From the NCBI GenBank assembly GCA_027382625.1, contig JAJKFJ010022925.1:1-64000 (forward strand): DNA of 64,000 bases, given 5' to 3'. The DNA comes from Tetmemena sp. SeJ-2015. Lineage: Eukaryota > Ciliophora > Spirotrichea > Sporadotrichida > Oxytrichidae. The notes beneath the pieces were generated by a model that was not told the origin of the DNA, searched no databases, and saw nothing but the letters and a program-made list of their open reading frames with translations. A program made the position numbers and the translations under genes. Shown one piece after another: positions 12,501 through 25,600 of the stretch (within the stretch, counting starts at the first letter, position 1; every line of letters starts with the position of its first letter).

Positions 12501-15500
12501 TAAATATTTTGGTTTGCTTTGCTGGTGATATTCATGCTTGACTTTTGAATGTTCACTGTGAATGATGTGTTAAGGTTGATGCTTTGAGTAAAGGCACTAA
12601 TTGCTGTGATGTTGATAAATCCATGAAGTGAGGTGGCTTTGATAAAATAGTAAAAATAATAATATGGCTTAGATAGCTGAAGCAACATTGAATTATTAGT
12701 TAGAATAAGTTGACAACTATCCTTGATTTGTAGGATCTAAGATGACATCCTTGCCAGTGAATATAGTTAGAGTTTGGCACACCATGCTTATTTAGCCAAG
12801 TAGTTTGATGTTTGTTTGAGCTAGCAAGGCAGTTTCTTTGGTCTTATCAGTCAAATTAAAGCTACTATCTAAACTTAAATAAATAATTGATCTAAACTTA
12901 AATAAATAATTGATCTTGGATTATGACTGAACCTTAGCTGCTCAAATAGAAAGAGCTTGAATTGAGTTTCATATTAATAAGTAGCACATCTGATCCTTGT
13001 GTTTAAATGCTGATGGTTTGTTGCTTATAGGTACTCTGCCCACTTTGGCTTAAAATGAGTTTATCTTCCATTGAACTCTCTGCTTTAGCTAATTTCGTTG
13101 ACTTAATTTGTTTTGAAGTTAGAGATAGCTGATCTGCTTCAGGCCTTGAGGATGAAAGAAGCTGTGGCTATCCGCTTTAAATTTAAGGAATATATGATGA
13201 TTAAATAGAGCAGTTAATGAAAGTAGATCCATTTGCTGCAATAGAGGTAAAGTTAGTTGCTGGAATCTGTACTTTGGTGAGATTAGCATCTCCTCCTAGC
13301 GCTTGGAGGGTGAATGTGTCACTTACTGTGACTAAATTATTCAAGATCACTGAATCATTCTAAGAACTTATAGAAAGCTTTCTCTAAGAAGAAGTCGAAG
13401 TTCCTAGATTAATTATAGAGTCTAGCACGCTTAGAGGAGTTTGAGAGGACAGAGTTGCTGTGTTGGCTTTTAAGTTAAAGTACTATACAAATACGGAGCC
13501 ACTAAGTGAGGTGAGTGAAACATCTGATTTATTTAGTAAATATAAGTATTTATATTTGTTATTTATGATAAAGATGTTAGATACTGGTAGAAAGCATAGG
13601 TTCCAGTCATAAAAAGAAAAATTAGCATGGAGATGTTTAGGTTTGCAAATATTTTGATTGAGGAGGCATTTAAAGTGTTGTTGTTATTAAATGCCAAATA
13701 AAAATATCAAAACCAATAAATAATTGGCAACAGCAACTAATATTGATTTTAACCCCACCTCCTGTACTTTATATTACGAGTGCTTTTGAAGTATCCCTGA
13801 GGTTAGCATTTAAAGAATTTATTGCCAAATCTCCAATAGCTGACATGTATAAGGATTATCCATCAATTGCAACTTAGCCTAACTGAATGCCAATATTCTA
13901 TCCTAAAGATGATCTCTAACCTGCTATAATTTGAATTGACTGAGACGCTTATGCTTATTGTGAAAGTCTTATCTTTTATTCTGGCTTGATTAGGCTCTCC
14001 TATATATCTTCAATAGTTTAAGATCCAGCCTGGAGATTGTTTGGTGAGTCTGACTTAATGTTGAACATACCGTAATATGATTTTGTAATACTTTAGGATG
14101 AGTTGATAAATTCAATTATAATCGAATATAAAACTTAAAGATTACATAATTATTAAGGATCTAGCTAGCCGATATGAGGTCAATACTTCCATTGTTTATG
14201 TTTGTGAAGTTCAAGAAACCCCCTGATTAAAATTAAAATTATATTGCAGTTGCAAGCTTGGTGAAATGTTACTGTTCGCAGTTACAAATCTAGGAGATTA
14301 AATAAATATTATAATTGAGATACGAGGTTCATGTTCCCTCCAGACTGCAATAGAATACTTGAGCCTGAGAATTTCATAGGAGCTGAGGCTCTTACATCCT
14401 TATCCATAACAATAGCAATATGATAGTCTGACTGCTAAGTTCCACCTGAAGAGGTTTTGTCTAGCAAGGAGTTTTATATGGTCAGAGTGTCACTGCTAAT
14501 GAGGTTAAAGATAAATAGTGAATATAGTTCTAACCTGAAATCCACACTTTCTTTCCGATGAGATTAGTTGGTCCATAGTTCATAACGCTGTTGAGAGCGT
14601 AAATTAGGATAGGAATTCCTGAGCTTGAAAGCTAATTAGATGTAGTCACGTTTATGCCTTAAGTGCTGAAATTAGAGCATTACAGATAATTTTATATTAA
14701 ATTAATTATATAACTGTATAATTAAGCATCTGACTCCAAACATGGAGCTATTAAGATTAGCAGTAAGGAAGTTAATCTTTTGATTTGAGTAGAGGAAGAG
14801 GTCATACTTGTCTACTGTAGGAATTTACTTTATAGTATCACCTAGTAAAAATCTAGTGCTAGATTCAGTTAGTTATAATAATAATTAACATCGTTCCTAC
14901 TTTGCTAAGTAAATAGGATTTGCAGAAGTCAAGAGAGAAGTAGATATTGTCATATTTGGGGCAAAGTTCATGCTTCTATTTCCCATAAGAGATATCTTAG
15001 CTGCTTATAAAATTATAAGTTAAATAGTGCTGATAACTGCATTTGAGGAGATGTGAAGTTTAAATCGTAGACGCATTTCAAGTTGATGTAGGAGAGCGAC
15101 GAATAAGACTGAGGCTTGAGAGAATCTTGATTGATTATAAGTGCTATGGGATAAATGATAAGTTTGTATCTATCTTACATCCAGCAGTTATGTCCAAAGA
15201 AGTTCTGAATTTAACGAGCCTCAGTTCCATAGGCGTGATAGAAGTAGTACTGATTGAGACCTTGCCAACTGATGCAAAATTTAGATATCTATAATAGCAA
15301 ATTAAGAAATAATTGTTAATCCTACGTTTATGGATCAATGAAATTAGAAAATCCAATGTTCATATTCAAAACATCTGAGGGGAATTCAGTTGAGATTGAA
15401 GAGTTTCCAAAAGTTCTCAGTTGAACCTTAATGATGAAATCTTAGGTATTCTGTAGAATAACTTTTGTGTAGTTCTTAAGTTCAAGCTGGTTTAGCTAGG

Positions 15501-16869
15501 TTATCTTATTTGATTGAGCAAGCAAGAAAACCTTTTTGGTAGTGGGAGTAGCGTGTTTAAAGATAAGAATTAAATGGAGTAGCGTGTTTAAAGATAAGAA
15601 TTAAATGGAGTAGACTAAGGATTGATTGACAAGAGATCGAGATCTACAAAATAAACCATACCAGGCCCACCATTCTTGCACATTGTAGTGTCATTAACTT
15701 CAATGATTGTGTTGTTATTATCTAGGACTTGCCCTGGACTCGCACTTACATAAGTGGTATCTATGAACATGTTCTTGAATTATAGGAGACCACCAGAGCC
15801 TCCATATCCTTGGCCTTTGCCATATCCACCGTCAGCTGTGATCCTTGCACCGGATGAGATACTGTTCTTCCCAAACTTCTATGCTGTCTCGATGTAAATA
15901 TAGCCACCAGAGCCACCATAGTAGGTATTAGTGTTCTTAGATTTCTAATTAAGTCTGAGTGGTCCACCGCTGGCCATCAGTTTTTCACCAGATCCTTCTA
16001 AAGTCAAGCTGTCCACGATAATGACTATCCTTCCTCCACCGTTTGTAAACTCATCTCCTTTCACTCCTTGGGAGCCTGTTTTATTTGCATAAGCCAAAGG
16101 ACTAGAGATATTTGTTAGTAGGTTATAATATCCATAGGTTTTTCTTATTACAGTGAGGCAAGTTCCTCCTTCACCCAGGTAAACAATTTAACACCTATTT
16201 TAAGTTAAAAGTAGGAAGCTCCTTATTGATATTAAGTACCTGCTTGATAGTTTGACATGGCTGAGACATAAATTTTAAACCCCTAAACTTAAAATATTTA
16301 CATTGACGAATGAAGTAGAATCTATTCTCATCGTCAAATTTCCAGTGCTTATGATTGCAACCTACTCGCCAACAAGAGAACTCCCATTTCTCATTACGAA
16401 TTTGTTAGCCTTGGTTGTCAAGTTGAAGAGAATGTTGCATGCTTATCCATCTAGTTAGATGCATCTGTACTTGGCATTAGTAAAGACCAGATTCATAGAT
16501 GAGGTGTATGTGAAATCTGTTATGAACTGAATGTTTGCGTCAGTAAGAGAACAGTTAATAAATTTAGACTTGACAGGTATTTGAAGAGGTATCAGTGTTG
16601 AAAAAGAGACAGAATGTATCTATTTGAAGTAAGGGGTGATTTGACTGTAGTCTTTTCCCATTCTCAGTGTGTTACTAGACCTCTTAAAGGGCATTCTGAT
16701 AAATATCCCTCCTGGTCTGATTGAAGCTCTGCGGGAAGAAGAATAAATTAATAATTCCATTTAATAATGTGTCGTTTTCAAACACTATTGTGTTCTGAGG
16801 AGTGAATTCTTCATCATATATGGTCTCGAATCTTCACTCATCCGCATCAAAGTTCACCGAGTACTTCAT
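3327..16869 (-). CDS. Giant transmembrane surface protein with beta-helix-like repeats and a cysteine-rich GCC-type domain
   Basis: Minus-strand coding pieces run almost continuously for 13.5 kb, separated by AT-rich IESs or introns. Near the start the frame reads MKYSVNFDADEEF once a 27 bp IES is removed. Most of the protein is made of short repeats of the type SGNLTINNFI and LIGNTSISIKDL, rich in Asn, Ser, Thr and Ile, as in parallel beta-helix ectodomains. Around 5.75-6.05 kb lies a cysteine-rich segment, CPPGHSGGFCEPCPAGT and KCVPCTNKPDS, of the TNFR/GCC2-GCC3 type. Then follows a membrane segment (MAFVVLVFILTLTFLQF, near 5.65 kb) and a charged cytoplasmic region with a further hydrophobic stretch near 3.65 kb. 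Ciliates have many such large receptor-like membrane proteins. Exact exon limits, the ATG (an upstream one exists at 16965) and the stop, read here through the TAC array, are uncertain; a one-base frame discrepancy near 4635 is unexplained. Confidence 0.75.
3362..3539. repeat. TAC trinucleotide array inside a 19 bp inverted repeat
   Basis: A run of about 40 TAC units with a few interruptions is bracketed by perfect 19 bp inverted repeats: AAAATCGTGGGTGTGGTAA at 3362-3380 and its complement at 3521-3539. The unit could fold into a hairpin with the array as loop. It sits at the 3' end of the large minus-strand gene, whose frame stays open through it (Ser, Val and Gln runs, because TAG is glutamine). 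Confidence 0.9.
4425..4468. other. 44 bp IES, pointer ATTA
   Basis: On the minus strand, ATTA flanks a 44 bp AT-rich insert without GT-AG ends. Removing it joins GNKHLFYPI to MLFENKVHKDGRQ in one frame within the cytoplasmic part of the giant protein. Confidence 0.65.
8771..8826. repeat. Exact tandem duplication, 28 bp unit
   Basis: Two identical adjacent 28 bp copies beginning TGGGACATATAAAAGTATAT lie in a weakly coding, AT-rich interval of the giant gene. The unit length matches that of the small IESs seen elsewhere in this window. Confidence 0.9.
9241..9276. repeat. Exact tandem duplication, 18 bp unit
   Basis: Two adjacent copies of ACAATAGAAGAATTAAAT. Read on the minus strand they encode the duplicated peptide FNSSIV, so this duplication appears to lie in coding sequence and keeps the frame. 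Confidence 0.9.
12867..12912. repeat. Exact tandem duplication, 23 bp unit
   Basis: Two adjacent copies of a 23 bp AT-rich unit beginning ATCTAAACTTAAATAAATAA, inside the giant gene. The period is not a multiple of three, so if it is retained in soma it shifts the frame; it more likely lies in an IES or intron. Confidence 0.85.
15545..15613. repeat. Tandem duplication, 31 bp unit, two copies plus 7 bp
   Basis: Two adjacent copies of a 31 bp unit beginning GGAGTAGCGTGTTTAAAGAT, followed by the first seven bases of a third. Period 31 again is not codon-compatible, which suggests eliminated DNA. Confidence 0.85.
16816..16842. other. 27 bp IES containing an in-frame TGA, pointer GATGA
   Basis: On the minus strand GATGA flanks a 27 bp segment carrying a TGA eleven codons after the ATG. 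Removal gives NFDADEEFTPQNTIVFEND in one frame. Confidence 0.65.
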
Positions 16870-18186
16870 TGTCTAAAAATATATATTTATTCTCTTGCAA
16901 AGCAGCCATTTGGATTTGGCTGATTAGAATAGTAGAGCATATGATACGGAACAAATTCTCTTCATGAGACGGTAGAACTAGTCCTTCTTCAAATTAAATA
17001 CTTCATTCATATATGATACCGTTACTGGCAACACTATCTTCGGCCATAACAACGCACTCCAACCTCTTCCTTTTATTTCACCATCAAGAAGCTTTAATTT
17101 TAATGTTGGTTCAGAGAGTCAGAAAAATAAAATAAAAACTATTTGTGGAGAGGAGGCGCGAACAATTGAAAAGGAGTATTCACTATTAACTATGGTACCA
17201 TAAACGATAGATCAATGATCAATTTCTGGGAATATAGGGAATTAAGAAGAAAATATTGAAATACAGACTTCCATAAGTGTCAGCCAAGCCAGCGACTTCA
17301 AGAATTACACAAGCACCACATATCGTGGGAACTGGCTAATTATGCTCTTAGCAGATATCACACGCTCATGATTTTGCTAATACTGAGGTGGAACGCTACA
17401 GAGGAACGCTTCCGTAAAATAAACCATCAAATGGGAGGATAAGGAAACCAATTGGTATACCGCTAATCCACTAAAATAGGCAGAATCAACCTTTAGTCAA
17501 AGTAGGCAAAAAACACTTTTTCAAAAACATTATAGTATTATTGACAGAGGAGGCTACCCTGCAATAAAAGCAAGTGAAGACAATTCAAACCAAAGGAAGC
17601 ATTGACAAAAACCTATGAAAAAAGAGATGGCTAAAAACGAAGAGAAATCCGTTCGGCACGCCTTTAGCAATATATTTAAAACATAAGCGTGAAAGTAGCA
17701 TTCTATGGGAGAGCACGTCGATCCAAATTTCAAGTCTTAGCATCTCCATTAAATAATAATCATAGTTTCAAACCTAACCTCAAGGAATTTTTCGGATATT
17801 TCTCAGAACATATCATACACGCATTTTACTGGATCAATCTTGCGGACTGAGATGCTAAACAGCGTTCTGAGAAATTCTTTCAGTACAGTCAATACGCTCG
17901 GTACTTCAGTAGCACCTGTTTAAAAAAAGCACACAGAAACAAGCGTAGAAAGTGAGAAGATAGAAATTAATGCGTAGTAAAATCTGTCGAAAACCCTTCA
18001 AACTCAGGATGAACTTCACTCTTTCAGAGTTTTTATCTTACAAAATTATATGAGCAAAATACACTGATATCCTGCATGGACTAGCAAACCAGGCTATTAA
18101 TCAAACATTCGAATTCTATCCAAAATGTAGTGCTACATAACGACAGTCGAACTTGCAAAGTGGCTATGAAATTAACGTTTCTAATT
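16870..18186. other. No gene recognised
   Basis: Beyond an open minus-strand stretch to about 17100 (KGRGWSALLWPKIVLPV and a possible start at 16965, perhaps an N-terminal extension or signal sequence of the giant protein), no conserved coding sequence is seen on either strand. The sequence is AT-rich and without clear repeats. Confidence 0.4.
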
Positions 18187-18390
18187 TCTGACTGAGTCAG
18201 AGTTGGTAGCAGGTCGGGTCTCAATTAGGCGCCCTGCCATAATGGTTATTTTACGAGCGGCTGGTGCTGCCTGTCTACAGTCATTTAGGCGAATGCATTC
18301 TAAATCGACCTGAGAAGAGAAAGAGAACACGCAATGACACTTCAGAGTTCGAAAGCGCATATCGAAGTAATATTAAATAACTCTTAGAGA
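18187..18390 (+). pseudogene. Decayed partial copy of the 5' end of the SAS-4-like gene
   Basis: This stretch aligns by eye with the first coding segment of the gene starting at 19696. Shared words include GGTAGCAGGT, CAATTAGG, AATGGTTATTTTACGAG and GCTGGTGCT, in the same order, followed by TAAATCGA and TTCGAAAGC. Small insertions break the frame throughout (for example CGGCTGGTGCTGCC against TGCTGGTGCTTTC). It is best read as a non-functional germline duplicate about 1.5 kb upstream of the intact copy. Degenerate MDS paralogues are known in hypotrich germlines. Confidence 0.7.
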
Positions 18391-18635
18391 GGCTGCTCTA
18401 CGTTATAGGGCTTGAAGTACGGTGGGCATATCAAATCGTTGCTATGAATTGATCGCTATGCGAGGAGTTTGTCATTCAGTATGTCTGAGGCATCTGTTCA
18501 AAGGCCTAGATTAAGTAAAGCTTTGAAGGTATAGTTCGCTCTAGTAGTTAGGCACGTCAAAGCTGCTGGCTTCTCAACTTGGTTCTGCTATCTCAGATCT
18601 AGGAGTGCTAAATCATTTGATGCCAGAGATGTAAA

Positions 18636-19064
18636 ATGAACCTTACTGTTACATTTGATGGCCTAGTTCAAGGAGTGAGATGTGCTTCTGTATTATACCT
18701 AAAGCCTTGGCATACTGTGGTGGAAGAAGAGCGCTTTTCTTATGACAGAGTCCAGCTTCTTTTCTCGATGATTGAAAGCTCTTAAAGCACAGCGAAGTTT
18801 ATATGCAAGCATAAGTAATTTGCTTAAAGGTCTAAGACTAAAATCTCTTTGCCCTCTCTTATTCTATATCTCTTTTACACAGAGCTTCATTCTCTTCAGT
18901 CTCTATAAGTGAAGATATAGAGTTCTTTATTCGTGTATGTACTCTATATACTCTACTGCAGCTAGTATAATAACTTGAGCTAGCTTATCTTTATCATAAA
19001 CTATCTCTATATCTATAAAGTTTCTCTATAGTCAAGTGTCAATTTTATATATCAGCAGGATTGA
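18636..19064 (+). CDS. Possible 142-residue ORF, no known family
   Basis: With TAA/TAG as glutamine an ORF opens at ATG 18636 (MNLTVTFDGLVQGVRC) and ends at TGA 19062-19064. The first half looks protein-like (LKPWHTVVEEERFSYDRVQL); the second is Leu/Tyr/Ile-rich and could be chance. An overlapping frame just upstream (MSEASVQRPRLSKALKVQF from about 18480) may belong to it if an IES lies between them. No motif is recognised; it may equally be non-coding. Confidence 0.2.
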
Positions 19065-19695
19065 TTATCAGCCAAGCATATTTAAATGCAGCTAAGTAGG
19101 CTCATACAGGTAGTAGCTTTATCTCTAAAGCCTACTTTCATAAGAAACTATCTAATCACATCTTTTTCATTTAGAGAGGGAGAGCATAGTCACAGGCTTA
19201 CGCGGACATTGGCGAGGAATCCTCACGAGTAAAGGTCGCTTCGACATCCTAGCTGCTATGCTTGAAGACATTATTTTGCAGCTGATGAGAGTGTCTGATT
19301 TGTAAAGTAGAGAAGACCGCGAAGCCCAGTTTTAATACCCAATTTAATCTTATGAAGTTGTGTATATTGAAGCTTAAGCTGTCCTCTATGACTTAAAATT
19401 GGCTTGTACACCCCTTCTGTACCTCTACCTCCTATCCCATTAGTAGATCCACCCGCCACCCCATTTCACTACACCTACACACATCACAACAGGTGGTGGG
19501 AAGCCATCTGTGGACACCCCCCTCTCAATCACATCAAATACACGCCAGCTCACACCGTACGCGCCTAACAGGTTAATGATTCAAGTTAAGTAATTGAAGA
19601 AAAGAAAATAATAATTGGAATCAAATTAAAGTGACAGAGATATCTGAATTTATTACTTACTTTAATCTATTTTTTAATTGATTTTTCTTTATGCT
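19065..19695. other. Intergenic; no gene recognised
   Basis: Contains a short GC-richer patch (about 19430-19570) without conserved coding features, then an AT-rich stretch that should include the promoter of the plus-strand gene starting at 19696. Confidence 0.4.
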
Positions 19696-22600
19696 ATGAA
19701 TAGTAATATGAGCAGATCTGTAGCAGGTAGGTCACAATTAGGAGGTCCTGCTCCAAATGGTTATTTTACGAGTGCTGGTGCTTTCTACAGTTCATAGGCG
19801 AGCATTAAATCGAACATTAGCAATATTTTTAAAGAATAAAATACGATACCTCAGAATTCTTTAATTGCTTCGAAAGCCACTCCATTTTACCTCGTTCAAG
19901 AACCAAGCAACTATAATAGACACAGAATTAATAAGGGACTCAAGGAATCTCAAAGCATTAAAAACTCCATTCCCTTTTTAAGAGTTAATGATGATGACTA
20001 TTAGAAAATCCTAGCTAAGAGCAAATCTCAAAATAGATAGAGAAGACTGTAAAAGGCTAATAGAGAGTTTGACTTAGCTAGAAGATATTCAGGAAATGCA
20101 GCTATTTCAAACTAATCAGTAATGAATGATCTTAGAAGATAGAGGAGAAAGGAGAGGGGATGGAATCAATATGCACTACCGATTTCTTAATTGAATTAGG
20201 AGCTTCATCAGAGCTAGAAGATAAATTTTGAAAGAATTTGATATAAGAATTTTACCTTAAATTAATCTCAGATTGACTGAATTAAATTTACTCAAATAGA
20301 CTGTTAGGTTAATATATTTTGTAAAAATGAGCTATAATGAACTCCAAAACCAGAAGATATATATCAACTAGCAAGATTACCTGAAAGCAAAGAGGATATT
20401 ATCTCCTTAATAGAATCCCTAAACTTCAAGAGTCTATAATTTTCAATACGGGCATGAATAAAGTTTGTAGCCTGTTTTATAATAGCCTATTTCTGTACTA
20501 TAAAGTAGAATTCCCAATGTTCTGAATCAAAATATCCCAAATAACTCTTTCTCAAACTCTAACAATAGATTATCCATGATAAGATAGTACAGTTAGCAAT
20601 AGCTACCAACTTAGATGCAAGCAAACATATAACGCCTAGCCAACTAGGATATCTTATCTACTTAAATCTAAAACTTTTAGACTCTAGCTAGCACATCTAT
20701 GGATTTGAGGCAAAAACTCAACCGATCTGTAGGAGGAGTTGGAGCTTTAACCGCTTCTATGACTTCTAGATAGAGTATAAATCACGAATAAGAGTCGCCT
20801 AACACCAGATACTGTAATCAAACCAGAGATCATTCAACCCTCCAATCACAATCCACCTTGATTAACTACAAACAGCTTTCTAACTCCGTCTCGAGCTTCA
20901 AGAATATTATTATTTCTAAAGTTCAATCCACTTCATCAATAGACATTCTAGATTTCTCCTCCTTTGGAAAATAAATAGGTTTAACAATAATTACAGTAAT
21001 CCGCAATCTAATAAGCTCAAGTTGATAATAGCAAATAGAAGTCATAACAAGAAAAAGAGCAACCTTAAAATAACCTCGATAATCCAAAGTACTTGCATCT
21101 CATAATTTAGCAACAGTAGCAGCAGATTGATCTAATGAAAGCCTTACTGTAAATGTAGCTTCAAAACGATCTATTTATTTATTTATTTATTTTTAAACTA
21201 ACAACTAAACATGACTAACTTTGTTTAGCTTTAAAATCAGCTGAACTAAAAAACGCAGAATTTATCTCAGGCAAATACAATATCTTAAACAGCTCAATCT
21301 CTTTCACCAGATCGTAAAGATTCTTCTTAATATGTAACCTCCCCATTGAAAGAATAGAATTCCCAGAGTTTGAAAAGCTAGTAGCATCATTCTTCACCTT
21401 TAAAAGTTACCCGCTCTTGTACCAATTTAGATCAGATATAACATCAAGGAACATAGTTAGCTTCTCCAAAAGAAGAAAATCAAAGACTTAAGCCCATTTC
21501 TTCATTCAAAAATTAGCTAAATGAAATTCCAGAGCCCAAGAGAGTAAGCGATGAAAAGGTTGATGAAGTGAGGAGTATGGATGTGCTTTCCTCTACTCTA
21601 TCTTATAATAGCAATTTAAAGAATCAAAATTCTGAGAAGGGCAGAAATCTCAATAACTAAGAAATGCCAAGACAAAGTATTGTCCAAGCAGTAAGAAGTC
21701 ATGACAGCAACTTAATTTATTTGGGTTTTAAACTACAGTAGAAATGGAAGAGATCATAACGAAAGCTATCTCAAGAACTATGAAATATAGACTTAAACAC
21801 GCCCAGTTTCTTAAATTTTATACCTAATGAATTTGAATTAATTTTTACTTTTAAATTCATTTTATAAATACGCATTTTTATTTTCTCAAATTGTTACATA
21901 GGATAATAGTACGGTTTCTTATCTAGTACTTTTAAGTGCTGAGATTTGAAATTGATTATTAATTACATTCCTAAAATTTTACTTTACTTTACTTTACTTT
22001 ACTTTTACTTTACTTTACTATTTTCTCAAATTGAATCAGCTAACTTAGCTCCGGTATCTCTCTAAATTATAAACTCTCAGCAAAATCCCTCTTTTTAAAG
22101 TGACTAAAGTTGCTCTTAAACTAAATCTCATTCCTCCAGGCGTTCTCATAAACACCAGAAAAGCTTGCATGTAGCTCAAGACTTGAACATCTTTCATCCA
22201 GAATTCGATTCCACACCTCTACAGACTTTCAATAGTGAAGTAGATGCTCATGAAAAGTAAATTATACCTAAGTAGGAACCTCAACAGTAGATTGTTGTTA
22301 AGACTACTGAAGACTTAGAGAATGTTGTGGAGGTTTAAAACTATAAGAACTTTTCTATCTCCGAAAGGAAGTTTAATCATCTAGAGACTATTGATAGTGT
22401 GGACTAGGAATCATCCAAATTTGATACCAGAAATAAACTTAGCTTGATTAGGATTACATATTTTGTATCAATTTTTAGGTTTATAAGTCCTGAAAATACA
22501 AAGCGAACTTCCATCAATTTCGACTTCGCTTTATAATTGAAAAAAAAACAACATATTTTATTTTTGATTTCTTTAGAGCTGAGATAGAACGAGAATTTAC

Positions 22601-25600
22601 TAACATCCAAGAGAGATTCTTAGCAAATTCAAGACAAAATAAAAACCTACACAGAGATCAATAATGCCATTATCATCTAAGAAGATTATAAGTCTTCAGT
22701 TTAAGATGATTCTAAAAGCAATAGACAGAGTAAGGCAAGCAACAAGTCCTTCAACGAAAATCAGAGCAAAGATAAAAGAGTATCCCAAACTTCACTTAAT
22801 TCTAAGAACACTTCTTAGACTTAGAATTTATAGTTTTAGTAAATTCCCAAATCGAGAAAGCAAGTGAGAGGAAGAGTCCGAGTACAAGCAGATTCAAAAA
22901 ATCAGAGCATCTCAAATAATGGATCAACTAAAAATCAAGTCCAGAAGAAAGAAATAGCAAAGAACTTAGTAAAGGTGAAAACGATTAGAAGAAAAGTTTA
23001 AATACAAAGAGAAAATCACTCATTAAAATGAACAATAACCATCAAATGACTAAGCCTATGTTTTAATCACATATCGATAAACAGCCAAAGCATAAAATTG
23101 CCATTGGTAATTAGAAGTCGGTGTTCTCTCCAAAGAGCAGCCTTGCCTCTTCCCAGATTAATTAGACAATTCAAACTTAGAGTTCTATTCTTACTAAGAA
23201 CAGCACAACTTGCTTATCTTCTGATTTGCTTAAATCCAGTCCTTCATAGGATGATTTCCAAGAGAAGAGTACTTGTATTAAATCTCTGGCAGCAGCAAAT
23301 TCAACTTAAAATATTTAGAAAGTTTAAAAAGCCAGTATGATTAGTGATAATCACTCCTCTTTTCTTAGAAAGCAATTCAATATGAAATCTGCTTTAAACT
23401 CTAAGGTGTAAGTTCCTACTACTTTTTTCTCTCCTTCCACAAAGAGATAATCACTGAGTAGGAATACTTAAAACTCTTATAAGACTTAAGCAGACCCTAA
23501 GCAAGAAGCAAAGTTAAATTTTACTGAGGTTTCAAACTTGAGATCATCTTAAGAGAGTTCTAAAAGTAAAATCAGTTAAGCAGTAAAGGCAAATTAATAA
23601 GCTGCTACTGCTGCTGCTACTACTGGTACTACTACTCATCTAAACGAAAGAAGGAAAAGCGCAAGTAGATCTAAATATTAAACTTCAAACACTAGTCAAA
23701 CTCGCACTAGTTAGGACATCCATAGAGAAGAAGACATTCGAAAAAAGAGAATTATAAACTAAGCTTCACCCATTAAAAATATAAATGCTTTGAAAATGGT
23801 TCAATCAAATAATGCTAAACAGAATAACTAAAAGTCCTCTCCCAAATTTAATGAAGAACATACTCAAAGGGAAATTAATTCACATAGGAAGTCAATAAGT
23901 CCTCAAAAAAATAAAAATTAAGAAGTCAATAAACATTTTTCATCAACAAAAGAGAGACAAGAAATAAATTTATACAAGAGAAAGAAATAATAAAGAGAGA
24001 ACTAAGCGCTAGAAGCAAAAGCAATATCATCTTTATCTCCTGAGAAGAAAATATAAAAAGAATAACCATCATCCTCGGGCATAAAAAATATACAATAAGA
24101 GGAGGAGTAAAAGACATGTGAGTAAAAGCTTAATACCGTTTCACCTTAAGAAGTACCAAGTCACACAAAACAGAATAACAGCATTCAGGAGTTTGTAAAC
24201 ATCGAATCTCTTGTGAATTAAAATTGTAACTAAGTCTTAAATCAATCGAATTCAATCCAAATCTATGATCCACCAACCTTTGAATTAAAGAGAGAAGGAG
24301 AAAACTCTTGCCAGTTCTCAGAAGAGGTTTCTGAAATTAAACTACCCCTCAGGAAGAATACTGAGGAAAGGTTCCAATAAATTTAAATTCTTGAAGTAGA
24401 GTTGAGTGAGTTAAGAGAGAAAACGAGGTAATAGGAACTCTAGGCGTAATTAAATTTGTAATTTTAATAGCTAGAAGAGCAATTACTGGCCTTAAAAAGT
24501 ATAAACCACCATACTCTTCAGAAGAACTGCTTGGACAGTTTAAATTCTTGGAAAGAACAATAAATAGCAGAAATTGCTAGTATGAAGCAAAGCTTCGAAG
24601 AAAAGAAAATTAAACTTGAGAAACTTAAATAGGAAAGCTCAATAGATGTTGTGGACTTGTAGAATAATTCAACTTCTACTTATAAAGAAGTATCTATCTA
24701 AGAGGAGGGATAAGTGCAAAATTATTTTGACAAGATAAAAACTGGAAAAATGGATCTGAGTAATTAAATCTCAAAGCGTTTTTAAATTCATCAAATTGAC
24801 AGCTCTAATTCCATATTTAATAATTAGACTCCTTATAGCACTACAGATTAGCTGCATGTTTATATTTTATTTTGCAATCCGAAGTTGAATAAGTAGAACA
24901 CAAAAATAAGTTGTTTTAAATAGACAAAATTGATCTTTCTTCAATTCAACTTTCAATCACACCATCTCAAAATGACCTATAATCTAAACCTAACTCTGTT
25001 TAAAATACTTGCTCTCCGACTACTACTTCAGCTAAACAGAAGAGAGTTTCTTTCAAAGATCAAGAGTTTGAGAGGCTTTCAGTTGAAAAATATGCAGCCG
25101 AGAAGTTTGAGAAGAATCTTTAAATTGGGAAAATTTAAAAAAAAAGCTGCATTTTCTTTAAAGGTTAAAAAAATTGCAAAAGGGGAAAAATTTCTTTTGA
25201 AAAGCTGTACAGTGAAACTAATGCACTAGAAACTGATGAATCAACAATAATTTATAAGTACAATTTAATAGCATGACATATATTTATACAATCAAATTCT
25301 CTTTGGTAATTTTTCAATTTTATTTAGAATCAAGATCAAATGTGGACAGAAGTTCTTAATCTCCGAAGTTAACTTATCATATTTTATAAGTAAATAAAGC
25401 AAAAGTCTTAATCTCTCCAATCATCCCCAGAGCATATCCCCGTAGTAAAAGCAAACTATGATATCCCTTCTGAGCCTATAGAAGAGTACCCAGAAGGGCT
25501 GAACTATAAAGAGCTTTATAAAGATTAACTAAAAAGACATTAGAATTTAATCTTAATGCTTATTAAAGATTATGGATTAAGCATTTCAAATGAATACCAT

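Noticed and set aside
21215..21397. Minus-strand ORF of 60 codons (MKNDATSFSNSGN)
   Set aside because: It is the shadow of the plus-strand Q/S-rich frame of the SAS-4-like gene, which reads through with TAA/TAG as Gln.
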